A stretch of DNA of 64,000 nt from Plecoglossus altivelis (taxonomy: Eukaryota; Chordata; Actinopteri; Osmeriformes; Plecoglossidae), in the NCBI GenBank assembly GCA_036571765.1, contig BROE01000023.1, positions 4,175,490-4,239,489 on the forward strand, in the 5' to 3' direction. Made by a program: the position numbers and the translations under genes. Below, piece by piece: positions 10,640 through 24,647 of the stretch. Each line of letters starts with the position of its first letter. Within the stretch, counting starts at the first letter, position 1. The notes under the pieces are model-generated. The model was given only the letters and a program-made list of their open reading frames with translations. It had not been told where the DNA came from and made no database searches.

Positions 10640-12917
10640 TCAGGAGCAGGGGGAGCTAGAGGAGGCAGACAGAGTGCAGACCGGGGTGGGGAGGCCGTAA
10701 AAGAGGGGGTCGGTCATCGGGAAGAGGAGGAGGAGAAAGAAGAGGACGCCTAAGACGTAGCAGCTGAGGACGGTGAAGCGGTGTTGGTGCTCCAGGGCCG
10801 TGCCCAGGGCGGGGAAGCCCATGTAGTTACAGAAGGAGTGACACAGCACTGGGCCCACCAGGTGACCTGAGGACACAGGAGGACAGGGGTTTAACCCCAC
10901 ACACAGGGGACAACACAAAACAGGATGAGGTCCTACGCAAAAGGGACAGCTTGTTAGCATGGAGCACCGGGGGGGGGGGGGGGGGACAACACAAAGCGAA
11001 GGAGGGAGGAACCTTGACCTGTTCTGATGAAGATGAAGGCAGTGTAGGCTCCAAAGACAGCCGTGTAGGAGAACTGGAACACTGCAACGTCAAACACAAA
11101 TTCAGTCAGCGGTGCTTCAGACACCAGGGGCTGAGACGCGGAAGCAAAGATGGCGTTCTCAGAAGACGTAGATATCGAGAAGGTTCCTTCCGTACCTGCA
11201 GACAGAAAGATCCCAGACACGGTCCCTTGTCTGAAGCGTAGCAGCTCGATCACGTGATGAAAGTGGGCTGCAAACACGACAACAGCATGCGTCACAACAA
11301 ACGTCAACACACCGACATGCCAATCCGGACTCCTTCCGAAGAACGCAAATCTGTTTTGGCAACTTTCGTTCGGGCCTTCGCCTACAGCGGTGCTGGATCG
11401 GGACAGACGGACTCACCCACTCCGAAGAAGAGCGGGCAGGTGAAGATGGCGGTGGAGGGGCCGGCGCAGGGCACCAGCATGGGCAGCATGCAGGCTCGGA
11501 ACACCAGCTCCTCCGTGAGAGGAGCCACCACCTGGTTCCTCAGCCAGCGCATGTCACTCAGACACAGAGCCCAGAAACAAGGGTCTGTCAGGGGGAGCAG
11601 GGAGGAGAGCAGGAGGAGGAAGGCAGAGAGGGAGAGAGGAGGAGAAAAGCAGATGGGGTTTTATTAGTCACACAGTCCTGTTTCTACATGAGTTTGATTG
11701 TGTGTATGTCCACTTACCTAAGGCAACTCGTATCCCATCCATGAAGCCCCAGGGACAGTCCATAGCCAGCTGGATGAGAGGCCCAAGGAACAGCCCCTAT
11801 CAACACAAACACCCATACTGGTATCTCAGGATGTACATGATGCATTTGTGGGGGAAAAAAGTTCAAGGCAACAATATATCTAAATGTCCGGCACCTCATG
11901 TCACACATATTAATTATGCTGTACTCAACAGTGCTGTAGAGTACAGTTGTGGTAGTGGAGTTGAGTGCGTTACCATGGTGAGCAGAAGAGGCAGCACGAT
12001 CGCAGGAAGAAGACCCTCAAAGCGGACCCCCATCAGGGCCAGTAATGATGGGCCAGGCTGGACAAGGGAGGGACACATTTCAGTCATATTCACATGCGCT
12101 GTGGCAATACCTCCAAAATTTGATTTTTTTATTTATTTTATGAAAACGTTCAGAGTTTCAAATAAACAACTATAGATGGCAATAGTCTCCCTTTTGCTCA
12201 TGCCCAGAAGCACACATCAGCAGACACGCTGAAGACAACACCTCTACATGGCAAACAGGAAGTGATTGCACAACGAGTGTATGGTCTATTTGGAGATGAG
12301 AACAGGAACTCTGCTGTGGTACAATGTTCAGTTCATTATGTTACTGTCACTCGTACTCACACTGATGCCCGTGTATTCCTTCCATGCCCATACAAAGACT
12401 GGCGACAGAGCGGATACGATCAGGACACTTGTGAAGCGCCGTTTTATCACGGCCGGGTGGTCTCTGCACGAGCACACACACACAGACACAGTTGCACGTG
12501 ATTGATCACAGGCACACGTGTCAATGTGGAAATTTGTAAACAAACCCCCCTTTACTGGGGATATCGTTGAAGTACGGCAAGTTAGATATGTTTGGTTAAC
12601 CTAGTAGTGCAATGCATTAAGTTAGACAAGTAATCTAAGTGTCGTTCTGTTACATGAGCCTGTGGATGCATGCCGCTTCCGCATTAGCTAGGAGAGCTTA
12701 AAATAGTCTACCTAACCAAGAAAGGGTAAAAAATGATTAAAAGGCTTTACCTGGGCAGGTCACTTCTCCATACGTATAAACTCCCAACATAGGAGCAGGC
12801 GAGCAGCAAACAGGACAGAATTGATACCCAGCACAATCCGTCAGGAGGCACAAACTCGCCATTGCTGCTAATCGGCTTGGATACAAGATTTGGCGTTAAA
12901 TTGTCATCCTCTACCAT
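10640..12917 (-). CDS. rce1: CAAX prenyl protease 2 (RCE1), 8 exons, 320 aa
   Basis: RCE1 is an ER multi-pass endopeptidase that removes the -aaX tripeptide from prenylated CaaX proteins such as Ras. The exons I infer are 12917-12751, 12463-12361, 12057-11974, 11796-11718, 11584-11417, 11267-11196, 11081-11019 and 10866-10640. All have GT-AG borders and joined phases, giving 320 aa against about 329 in human. The putative active-site elements are visible: [15 protein letters not shown] (paired Glu), FFGVAHFHH (His) and [16 protein letters not shown] (His and Asn). An N-terminal hydrophobic segment ends at YVGSLYVW. I chose ATG 12917 because it has a strong GCCATGG context and is followed by residues leading into the conserved [14 protein letters not shown] block. 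The neighbour peli3 is divergent, as expected from the 11q13 gene set. One intron (11195-11082) is unusual: it is 114 bp long and open in frame. Confidence 0.95.
10969..10985. repeat. Poly(G) tract, 17 bases, in an rce1 intron
   Basis: An uninterrupted run of 17 guanines lies between the last two rce1 exons (11019 and 10866). On the transcribed strand it is poly(C). Confidence 0.9.
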
Positions 12918-14658
12918 GGCGGAGCGTCTACGCGAAGATGCTAGTTGGTGTTGTATTGAATCTTTAGACACTTAGTTTAAACTGTTCTTTTAGCAAGCTG
13001 TGCACATTTATTTGACGCTGCAAGTCCACTAAACATATATTCCTGGCGCTATGTTTTGACGTCATTGCGTGGCGTCAAGCACATACCTACACCTGTAAAT
13101 GCTACTGGCTGTTTTTATTGTTGCCAATGCCATTTTAAGTGTGTGCAAGAGCGTTATTACTCTAGTGTGGTAAACATATATAATTTTAGTTATCATTAAT
13201 ATTATTTTTTAATTCCTACTCTAAGACACATGGAAGCTACGGATATTATGTTGTTAATGGTCTAATTTAAAATATATCTTAATCCGTGTAAGATACATCT
13301 CAATTCTGCCATAACCATGACGTCTCTCCATCCCGGTGACAGTTTTCTTACGACTATGATGTGCCTGTGACACACCCTGCAGATAACTTTGTATCAATAG
13401 ATAGATAGCAGTTTGGCTATTCATATCCCACTGTTTGGTACCTGATTATCTTTCGTACAGTAGCTCAGTACTGTAAGGAAAGATAAGCGTCACGGGCGTG
13501 GGCGGGATCATGTAGGCGGAGCCATCACGTTGTGGAAATCTGAAGGCGGGCTTACGCAAGAATCGCGGAATCCTGACCAACCGCGGGGAAGCATTCATGT
13601 GGCCAACGGTAGATCAGTGTGACTCCACTGTTTTTCATTTTTTTTAAGGAGAGCGCTAGAGAGAGATGGGCGTGACAACGGGGTGTCTGGACCACGACTA
13701 GTCTCCTGTTGGAATGAGCATCTCGCAGTCTCCAATGTACCCTATGACAACGGAGAGGCGATGCAGACTGATCGGTCATATGGTTGTTCCCTCAAACTTG
13801 CCTTCGCAGGTGGCGTTTTAACAGAACGGAGCCCGATTTTTAGGCCATACGGGGATTGACAACTCAAGGGAATTACAACCTCCGTCGGCAAACATCAGCG
13901 GGTATTTATTGATCTGTCTACCTGACCAATTATTGTCCGACACTGTTGGTGCTGAACACGCAAGAGAGTGATCTTGTTCTGGCTTGCCTGTGTGTATATT
14001 GTTCGTATATTGTAGTCATGTCAGGAATAGGCAAGAGGAAGTCTGTCCGTGTGCTTGCGTTTGTGATGATGTCTTGCATTGTAGTATTTATTTTCTGTGC
14101 AGTGGATCCCCTTGTGTAGCCTAGTCTACTCCCCTGCCTCGCACGTTGTGCTGTGGAGATGAAAAGCTTAAGAAAAACAACTATTGTTGGGCCCTATGTA
14201 CATTGGCAAATGCTGTTATGCTAATTAAGCACATAAACACGCTATAAACACTGCTTTATAATTGCCTGCCATAATAGCATTTTGATCCCTCAGTTTTTAA
14301 AACGGAAACGGAATTATAAAGCTGTTCATTAAACACGTTATTTATACCAATATGGAATATGTTATTTCTCCATGTGGTATGTTGTAGGCAATCTGACAAG
14401 GCCTATATCGACTGCGTCTTCTTGGATAGCGATCAAGCAACCGCCTCTACACTGGCACTGGGAGACGCAATCCGCTGCAATCTGCAAGTTGAAGTCATAG
14501 GGCAGAAACAGCCATGATTATGCTGTAAGCAGTCAAGCGACAAGACAAATGTAGCAATATATATACAATTATATCTTTTTGGATGCTGCTTTGCTGTGAT
14601 GAAAAAAATGTATTCTGTCCTGCTAACTGGTTTTATTTGGGGAGGGCAGTTGATACCC

Positions 14659-14695
14659 GTGATGATGTGGATGATGATGATGATGATGATGAGGA
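14659..14695. repeat. (GAT)n trinucleotide repeat
   Basis: GATGAT repeats with two interruptions, in the non-coding rce1-peli3 interval. Confidence 0.85.
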
Positions 14696-15060
14696 TAGAT
14701 GGCTCAAACTCCAGCCTAGGCCTACTTTGAGCTCAGGATAGCAAACGTCAAAGGCAAACTGGCCTATTTGTCAGTTTGGGTATTTTTGAGGGTAAGAAAA
14801 TACTAGTTTGCTGAACGACAAGGGGTCAATAAGATTTAGAGTTGCCATTTAAAGAGGCAATTCTATAAAAAAAAACAATGTTTGTGTCGGATATAAGTCA
14901 GTGGTCTGTACAAACATATTTGACAGCATCCTCCAGAGACTCCTTAACATAGTCTGTTTTGCCCTGCCCTGCGTTCTCTGGGACTTGCTGTGCTTGTAAA
15001 GGGCCGTGCTGGGATTCCTACTGGGTTCTCTCCGACTATTACCCGCCTACTGGGAACCTG

Positions 15061-15126
15061 CCTCTCTCTCTCTGTCTCTCTGTGTCTCTCTCTCTCTCTC
15101 TGTCTCTCTCTCTCACACACACACAC
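15061..15126. repeat. Compound (CT)n(CA)n microsatellite
   Basis: TCTC repeats with TGTC interruptions pass into a CA run. Confidence 0.85.
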
Positions 15127-16844
15127 ATCAAAGAGCAAACAGGGAATAATAAGATGGCTTCTCTCCTCACAAATCATAAAGCAAATGCGAATTTCACTCA
15201 GAACTGATCATGACGACAACTATTAAAGGGTCTGTCTTGCAGTTTTACAGCTTAACCATGCATGATGGACGCTTACTCATACAGGCCTCAGGCCATCTGT
15301 GGCACGAGGGTCACAGGGAGGGAGACAGGAAAGGGGGAATGGAGAGGAAGATGGAGGGAGACGGAGGGCAAGAAAGAGCGATAATAACGAAGCGAGAGAA
15401 ACAAACAAAAAAAAAGAGCAAAGGAAGAGTGGCCGGGAAAGAGAAATGAGGATGAGTCAGACTGTTTCTTGGAGTGTGTGTGGTAATGGATCCTGTGAGG
15501 TAACAAAGCAGCCCACCTGTGTGCCTTGGCCGGTGCCAAAGCGGTCAACCGGTGAGGAGAGGGTGGCACAGACAGGAAGTGGTTCATCCATTTTAAAGTG
15601 TTTGTACCGTATCCTTGGCCTGCATGGCATATCACAAGCCGGCATCTCACTGAGACAAATATCCAATAAACAGTATAGTGCTCCAAGAGTTCCTTTCTGA
15701 AATTGTCTGAAACCGCTGGAAGATTTGACATTTTTCATGACATGTATCCTCTCTCCATCCTTCCTCTGTCCACTCTCCATCATGTCTAATCATCCTCTCT
15801 CCATCTTCCCTCCATCCTCACTACCTCTATTCTCCCTGTGGCCACCCTACACTCTGTCTCCATCCCCTCGCCCTCCACTCAGTCTGACCAGACAAGCCCA
15901 GCAATGCCAGACAAGACCGCAGGATACTCACTCCATCAGTGTAGCTCTGCCACAAACACACAAACACGCACGCGCATCGTTGTTCACAGACAAGCAGGAA
16001 GGCTAGGCCATGGAGTCCATGAGGCTGTCTGGTCTAATAATAGGGTCACATTCAACCCTAGTGGACCCCTGTCCAATAAGGGGCTAGAAATAGCCATCTC
16101 CAACTTCAAAAGGAAGAAGCTTTTACATTTCGAGTTCTTTTTTTTTCAGGTCACGAACTGTTCTTGAAAAGTTCCATCTAGAATTGAACGGCTCACTTTT
16201 GAACAAAAAGGGACTGTACGGCGCAGTTTCATGAAAATCACAAAGGTTGTTTTACAAAACGTTGTTAGTAGCCTTGGCAGGGACAAATATACAGACAACC
16301 AATTGTGTAGTATTGTATAGCGTAGACAGACATCTGTGACACTGATCTGATATAATGTAGACTGTAACATATTAATGAATGCTTTCCTGGAGTTAAAACA
16401 TCCTTGGTTGTTGCATTTTGGGACTCTTGTGTAATTACCTGCTTGTTTTGTGTCAAAGAGACTACCGCTTATATGTTTTATGGAACTCTATTGAACAGCA
16501 TGTGATCAGTGACTTTCAGCACAAGATTTAAAAAAAGAAACCTTCATAGAACAATAACACTGACTACTACAGGCAATTACAGCAGGATACAAACAATCAT
16601 TCAGACACGATGATTTGTCCCAAACTGTAATTGAACGAACACCTCCAGCCAATCTAGTTTATAGTCAAACATCTGAAAACTGGAGTGCAGATTACAAGAA
16701 ATCCTTAAATGGTTGAAATATGGGGAAAAAATGATGATCATGTTGTCAGGGACTCATAATTTATTCCGGAGACCATTTCCTGGCGTGTATATTTAGCTCT
16801 CTGTTCATTTGTGCCACTGGATAGAGATAGAAGAGTTGCCTCAC

Positions 16845-16931
16845 TCTCTTTCTTTCTTTCTTTCTCTCTCTCTCCCCCTCACTCTTTCTTTCTTTGTTTC
16901 TCTCCTCACCCACACGCTCCACACACACGCT

Positions 16932-16966
<35 letters not shown>
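16845..16966. repeat. Compound CTTT/CT/CA microsatellite
   Basis: CTTT and CT repeats are followed by CCACACACGCT units and a CA run. Confidence 0.85.
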
Positions 16967-16967
<1 letters not shown>

Positions 16968-19662
16968 CCTCTGCAGTAGCAGGAGAGAGAATAGATGGAG
17001 TCTGGTTCACATGGAGGCTAATGGAAGATGATGAAAATTGTTGGTAAAAACAAGAGCATTTATGAAACTGTTGACTGTGTTGAGCTGTCTGATACTGGCC
17101 ATTTCACCTGTAAAATGTCACGATGATCGTCTTTGCTTGCAAAATATCTAATTCCTGCTAGCCCTACCATACAGTATATATATGGAATGTGTGTGTGTGT
17201 GTGTGTGTGTGTGAGTGTGCAATATATAATTCATTTCTCTTTGTCTTCCTTTGTCATAGCAGCGTTTCTTTGTCTCTCTCCTCTCTCTCTGTGTCTCTAT
17301 CTTTAACCCCCTCCCAATCTCCACCCTTCTTTCTATCCATCGTTCCCTCCCTCCCTTCATCCCCCTCACCGCCCCCAGGATGTGACTGTGGGTTGATTAG
17401 AAAGTGCGTGGCCCAGAACAGGCAATCCATCACCCTGCCAAAGCCCTGCACAGGCCACGCATGCGTACACAGCAACACTCCCAATGAACACCCCCCCCCC
17501 AGCCCCTCGCCCGGGCCCCACCCCTCTGTCTGCCTCCTCCCAGCCCTTCTCTCCTCTTCCTGGTCAGTCTCTTGTTGCCTGCATGTTGTCTCTGCTGGAG
17601 GCTTTGGGTGTCTCCTCTAAGCCTGTCACATATCTGCAATGTCTACATGGTCCTCCTCTCCTTCCTTTCCTCCAAGCCCCTCTCTCTGTCCTCCCTCTCC
17701 TTGCCCCCCCCCTCCACTTCTTGTCTCCCACTACTCTCCTCCCTCTCCTGTCCTCGCACTCCTTCACCATCCACCCATGCCACTATGTTTTTCTATTTCT
17801 GTCCCTTCCTCCTCCTCCTCCACTCGTGAGCCCCTCCCTTCCCTGCCTCTCTCCCTCCTCCACTCGCTCCCCAGTGTCCACTCTCCCTCCTCCGCCACTC
17901 CACATCCAGCCAAAGCAGCCGAGCAGATGTAATGAAATGGCGACTGCCTGCATGAACCGAGAGTCTGGCCACCCATCATGTAATCACAAGGGGATATTCG
18001 CCTCTTTGGGGCTCTATTAGACGGCCTCCATTGCATGAAGTCTAATGTTCATATCATGATCCAATTGCCTGCTGGGAAAAGTAGTTCATATGCTGTTTGT
18101 CTGAGTACTCATTTGGATGAGCTTTGAAGGCAGTCTAGTGCAACCCCAAGGTTGTCTGGGGTCTGAGCCATAATGTGGTCACTAGGGAAACGGGGTTGGT
18201 TGTGGGTGTTGTTCCAGATCCTATTATAAATGTTTGTGTTGTTTCCAAAGCTACTATTTGATTCTCCAAAGACGGAATAAAGGGTCTGTGATGTCATTTC
18301 AGTTCTTGCTACAGTGTAGGTGTCCTCGCCCACTCTTTATTAATAATAGGGTTTTGAATTAAACATTGGCATGAAACCCAACTTAAGTTCCTTGCCAACA
18401 GAGACAGGCTTTTTAGAGATTTGTTTTTCTTTGTGTAAAATTACTCATGTCCAAACATCTACCTGAGAACTCACTAACAACACACCACTCTTCAAGGATA
18501 AACGAACGTTTCCTCTACTCTTTCATCATATATTTCATATATATAGATCTTGTTAAATTAGGTTATTCAAGCGCCCACCTTAAACCCTTGTGATATCATA
18601 CAATTGCTTTAGACTCTCATGAAATTGTATTTTTGGTCCAATTTGTTTAATGCCATGGGTTTTAATTTGACGGGCCTTCCCAGCCAAAAGCCTGAAATGC
18701 CACAGCCATAAACCTTTAGTAGAAATGAAAACCAATATTGTTGAACTGGCTTCACCCTGGGTCTGGACACGGCGTTCAGGGAAAGGTTGCCGCCCCCCTG
18801 GGGTTCGTTAAGAATCTCCGACACGACAGCTTGTCGATGGATGGTTATCTGGTTGTTAACTTTAAAAGCTTTGGAGAAGTGTGCACTATTGTTTGGCCCT
18901 TTCTGGATGCTACAAGACGTTAGCCGGCAGATGTAAACACCTCAATCGGTTAACCTAGGAACAAGGATCGTCGTACATCAGAAACACCCTATTCTTGGTA
19001 TTAACAGGAGCCGTCGTTTCAGGCATCTGTATCTTTGCCTCAGCGAAAACCCAGTGTGTCTTAAACGCTTCTATTTACTGAATCTCATGTGTACTGTCCT
19101 TGTGCTTCATTGACTGGAACTGCAAAGATGCTTCAGTCACGAAAAAGGGGGAACGGCAATTATAGCTGAGTAATGGCATCGGTAGACCAACCTGACTGCG
19201 CACACACCGGTGAGGGGCGTGTTTGTGTGGATCACTCCTGGATGTGATTGCTGTTCTATTTTAGGGGGCGCAGGTCTAAGGATAGCAGGGAGACACTAAT
19301 TCAAAGCTCAGCTTGTTGTTTGGTTTGATTTGCATGACTCGGCAGCTCGTAGTAACGAGGGAGGGAGGATCCCAGTCTATGCTAATCCTCTCCCCGCGCC
19401 CACCGTGCCGGCGTCGAGCTGACTCCAGGGTTGTCGGATACTCGGAGGGAGCACTTGTGAGTGCGGACCAGCTGTTGACAATGGACTGTGCTTTTTGGAT
19501 CACTTTGGATTTTGGCCTTGATGCTTAGTCTCCCTGTATCACTCTCTCTCCCCCGCTCTCTCTGTATTACTCTCGCTTCCCCTCTCTCTCTATATATCAC
19601 TCTCTGTTCCCTCTCTTTGTCTCTCCCCCCTCAGCTGTGAGCCCCCGTTGTGGCCGGTGGGC

Positions 19663-22600
19663 ATGGTGTTGGAGGGCAGCTCAGAGGCCCTGTGTCCCCC
19701 CCCATCTCTGGAACTGCGACCGTCCTGCAACAAGAGCCAGGCCTCCCCCCCGCTGGGCTCGGCCTCCCAGCCCCATGAAGGCCTCTTCCCTGGGGACAAG
19801 GAGCCAGTCAAGTACGGGGAGCTCATCGTCTTAGGGTGAGGCTCACTGTGGCTGGCTGGTGCCTGATGCTTTTTTGCATCTCGTATGTATGTGAAGAAGA
19901 GGGAGCGCGTGTGTGTGTGTGCGTCAGACAGTGCAGCAGCAAACCTAGTGCCCTAAAGGTACAATAACATTAAAGTAGGATCTGAAAATCCAAACCTTGT
20001 GTGTAAAATGAAGCAGACTGGACCATCTACTGTACCTTTAAAAAGTCCTTGTCATGTATTAGATAGCAGGTAGCCTACAACGTACTCCTGACCCAAGCCA
20101 CACAGCCAGTAAGACCTGAAGCTTAGAGATGTAAAGCTATCCCTCAGATCCATGCAGCTCCATGCAAAAGACTTCATTTGACTCCTTAACAAAGATGTCA
20201 GGCTGACAGTCTGGCCCACCAGGGAACCAGGCAAAAAAAAACAACTCTGAACCGCCACGAGAGAGACGTGGAGAGAGACGTCTCGGCGTCTACACGCCAT
20301 GAGACGTGGAGGGAAAACCCTTGTGGTATCTCATTCACTCCCTTCCATATTGATCAATCCAGAGATGGGTTATGGAAATGGCCTCGCTCTCCATCGATGT
20401 GATTAAGGGGGAGAGAGGGGGGGGGGGGAGCATATTGCTGCAGACATTTTTATGGCCTCATCCAATCATGACATTTGCAGGAGACAGAAGGAAGCCAGCG
20501 ATCATATATTGGATATGATCTTCTACTCAGAGCCCAATGTGGCATGGCAATCAAATCATTTGGTCCAGGCTTAAAAAAGAATAATTTCAAACACAAGGCC
20601 TTTATACTAAACACAAATGTCATTAACGAGACAAAATGCCGTTATTTCCTCCCCTTGATCGTGTGAGCAGGCACAATGGTTCTCTGACCAATGGGGATAA
20701 AGGTCGCCGAAGAAGTCGCCTAGCGCTCTACAAGAGACCCAAAGCTAACGGGGTCAAACCTGATGTCATCCACAATGTTTCCACCCCCCTGGTGTCAAAG
20801 GTCAGTCATCGTACCAACACTATAACAACTACTACATTTCTATAGCTATATACTTTGAAACAGGCAAAATGGATAGATAGCCTCTCAAAAAAAAATTGTT
20901 GAGTGAATTGGGTTGTGTCAAATGAATCATTGTTCCAGTAGATGTAGTCGGCAATATCATTAGGCGTTTTTTGAAACAAGCTGGATCTGAGCGTGCTCTA
21001 TTGTGAGTGCGAGGGGTTCATGGTCACCTGTTTTGCATGTGTGTCCACAGGCTCTCAGCAACAAAAGTCAGCACAGCATCTCCTACACACTGTCCAGGAG
21101 TCACTCTGTCATCGTGGAGTACACGCATGACACCAACACAGACATGTTCCAGGTCGGTGACATCCTATCCAGGGCGCGTCCTGCAACTCCTTCCTGCATA
21201 GCAATGGTGTAGCAAGGAAGGAGCTTGAGTTGGTCTGGCTGGAGACAGTATTTTTTCGCAGTTATTTTTCTTATAACCTTGCCCGCACCACAAACACATA
21301 CACATCACCTTGGGAACACGGAGGACAGTTTGTCAGGCACAACACGCGCAAACACACACACACACACACAAACAAACCAACTCACCTTCTCTCCCTTTCA
21401 CACAAACACCTACAACACACCTCAAGTTGAGCAAATGTCCCAGCTGCTGAAAGATGTCATTTATTAGCTGACGCCTCAGAGCTCCCGGTACTGCCAAGTC
21501 ATGAGACGACTGAGATGGCATCACAGAAACACAGAGAGAGAGACAGACAGTTGGAGAAAGACAGACAGAGAAAGACAGACAGACAGAGAAACAGAGAAAG
21601 ACAGAGAGAAACAGAGAAAGACAGAGAGAAACAGAGAAAGACAGAGAGAAACAGAGAAAGAGAGAGGGAGAAGAGATAGAAATAGAACAAGACAGAGGGA
21701 ATAAGACAGAGTGGGGGAGAGATTGAGAGTCAGGTAGAGCAGACAGTCTATTCCTGTTATCTATTTCTCATCCCTGTGATGAATGTAAGGCCCCAACTGC
21801 TGCAGACAGAAGACATGATGGAGGTGCTGCGCTGCGGCCCTGTCTTTCTGTCCATTTTCCAGCCTGTCCGTCTGTCTGCTCTCCAACTCCACTAGCTAGT
21901 CATGTCAATTTGTAATTTCCTGGAAAATATTTGCAGAATGTTCATCCCTTTTCACAAAGACGAATGTGACAGGTGCTGGCATTAGCCCTCAAGTAGGTCA
22001 AAGTCATTTTTCTATTTCCATGTAACAGAAAGTAATTGAAAATACATGGTCATTTGAATGTCTACTAGCAGGGACAATACCCTAGACAGATTTGTAACTT
22101 TTTCACACATCTCACAGGCAAGTAATGGATGGGGACTACAGTTTGGGTTGACTCCATCCTCAATCAGCATTTCAATTGTTCCAGATAAGCTAATAAAAGT
22201 TTGGCTAAGGGCAAACGCACGTCTGTTGATTATGTTAAGCACACAAACGCAACAACAAAAACATGTTCTTCTTATCAGACAACAGAGCAACTACATATTG
22301 TACAGTACTTACCCAAATGCAACACCGAACGTTTCACTGCTCACTTGGTAGCGTGACTCCAATACATTCTTTTCTGATGCTTTCGTTTGATAGGCAACTT
22401 CTTCGAGTTCATCTTCGACTAAGTTCAATTCGAGTCATTTCATTTCCATCATGCAACAAGTCTTTTAATTAGCATCCGTCATAGTAGCAACAGCACAGTA
22501 AACAAACATACCACCATGCTGGTTTGTTTACGGGTTGTGAGCGAAACTAACGAGGGTCAACATGGAAAGATCAACCCTACACGCCATCAAATCCAGACTA

Positions 22601-23346
22601 GAAAACATGTCTTGTCATGCATACATTGCTAGCAAATTGAGTGGTCAGTGATTCAAATGATATTGAGCGACACTTCGTCTTTCGTACTGCTACTTTCGTA
22701 ACATGAGAAAGGAAGGTGTTTTAAAAGATACGCCATCATTTGTGCCCAAGTGCAGTTTGAACGTCATCAAACTTGCGGACCTTTTAACCAGCTCCAGTCA
22801 CAAATGACTTCCATCTCTGTTCCACTCTACTCAGTTATCCTCTGCTGATAACCCCTCCCTTGCTACCTACAGATCGGGCGTTCCACGGAGAGCATGATAG
22901 ACTTTGTGGTGACGGATACAGCAGGCAGCAGCGGCGGCGGTGGGGGGCAAGGCCAGGGGGCGGCCGGAGAGGTGGGAGGAGGAGGAGGAGGTGGCGGAGG
23001 GGGACAGTCAGCCCAGAGTACCATCTCCCGCTATGCGTGCCGCATCATGTGCGAGCGCAGTGCCCCCTACACAGCACGCATCTACGCTGCCGGCTTCGAC
23101 TCTTCCAAGAACATCTTCCTAGGGGTGAGTATGGAGCACACGTGTATTTTGCGTGAGGAGGCGGTCTTTAGGGTGGCTGAGTGTGTGTGCGTGCACGTGT
23201 TTGTGGCAGGGATCCGTCCATGATCAGCTTCCGGAATAAGGGAGGGAGTCAGTTTCCCTGACAACTGGGGCAGTGACAACCCTGGCGCCAAGACACCCAG
23301 GCGATGCTGTAATATCTGAGATGAACGTCACAACGTGTGGCATGAC

Positions 23347-23442
<96 letters not shown>

Positions 23443-24230
23443 TGTTACCAATTGACATGGGGGGACTGCATGGTAATTGTACAAACTTGAATCATGCTCC
23501 TGGAAGATTGGCGTTTTGTTCCCTGTATGTCAGTTTCAAAATAGGAGAAGTTAAGATCTGCAGATACACAGCGAATACGACTCCCTTGCATACAGTTACA
23601 CTTGTACATTATATAGTATACAGTACATTATATAGCATTATATAGTATTATTCATTTAGCAAATGAATCCAAAGCTATGTACTTGTAGTTCATACACTGT
23701 AAATCAAAAAATCCATTGACCAGCAGAGCATATAGTTATGTCCGTATCAGTGGTCCTAGACAAGGAAATGTCTATATTTTACAGGGACAGTGCAGAATTA
23801 CCACATTCCAGCTACCAGGCAGGACAAAACAATAAAATCTCAACTGCAGTGGAATAATCTCCAATGCACATAAAACGAACATCCCTGGTGATGTGGCTGG
23901 GGTGATGTATCCTACTCAGTCTCTGCGAGGTCAGCTGAGTTTTAAACACCTCAACAGTCACCCCAGTCTCTGTAACTCCTCTGCCCACCCCAGCACCCCC
24001 CAGGGAACCACACACTCATCTGCTCTTCTGTGTGTCCTCGTCTCAGGGAGCTAGCTGGAACGTTGCCCAGGCCCAGAGCAGACCAGACACCAAGACTTTC
24101 TTTGTTTTAGGGAGATAAGACTATCAGTGGTCATTATCAAAAGACACACGTCAGTGACTGCTGCTAGACTCTCCTTGGTCAGGCTCCGGAGACCAGCGAG
24201 CTGTTTGAAATGGATTCAGAAAACGCACCA

Positions 24231-24264
<34 letters not shown>

Positions 24265-24612
24265 CAGCCAGATTGCACAGACGCTGGGGGGGGGGGACGA
24301 GGGAATTCTGGATTCAAGCTGTGTTCGCCTGTCGTCTGTGTTTGTTTGTGTACATGTTGTCACGTGTGCATCCTTTTGTGCCGGCGGTGCCTTCGCGTAC
24401 GGCGTGGAGATGATGCGCGTGTCACGGGCGGTGCGCGATTGCGTGCGCGCATATGTCAAGTCTTAGAGCTGCCAACGTTTTGTAAAGGGAAACTATAGAA
24501 GGGTGCAGCACACCGCGGAGCAGTCTGGCGTTTGTTTGCGCACCATGTGACATGTGAAGCAAGCTTTTGATACGTGCTGGCACGCAGGCATTTCTTCATC
24601 CCTAACCCCCTT

Positions 24613-24647
<35 letters not shown>

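Larger units (their letters stand above)
12918..19634. other. rce1-peli3 divergent upstream region
   Basis: This covers the rce1 5' flank and the 5' flank or 5' untranslated exons and introns of peli3. A peli3 5' non-coding exon must lie to the left, because the first coding exon is preceded by a clear acceptor (polypyrimidine, then TCAG at 19631-19634). I could not place that exon. The interval 12918-14000 is the best candidate for the rce1 promoter and possibly a shared promoter. The rest holds a (GAT)n run near 14659-14695, CT/CA microsatellites (15061-15126, 16845-16966, 17188-17214) and pyrimidine-rich sequence around 17250-17930. Confidence 0.5.

Noticed and set aside
12918..12971. Upstream in-frame extension of rce1 to a GTG at 12971
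   Set aside because: The frame is open, but the only ATG in it with a strong context is at 12917, and the protein start there fits the family.
17484..18020. 178-residue Pro/Leu/Ser-rich plus-strand frame
   Set aside because: It lies in pyrimidine-rich non-coding sequence upstream of peli3, with comparable frames in the other registers. No homology.
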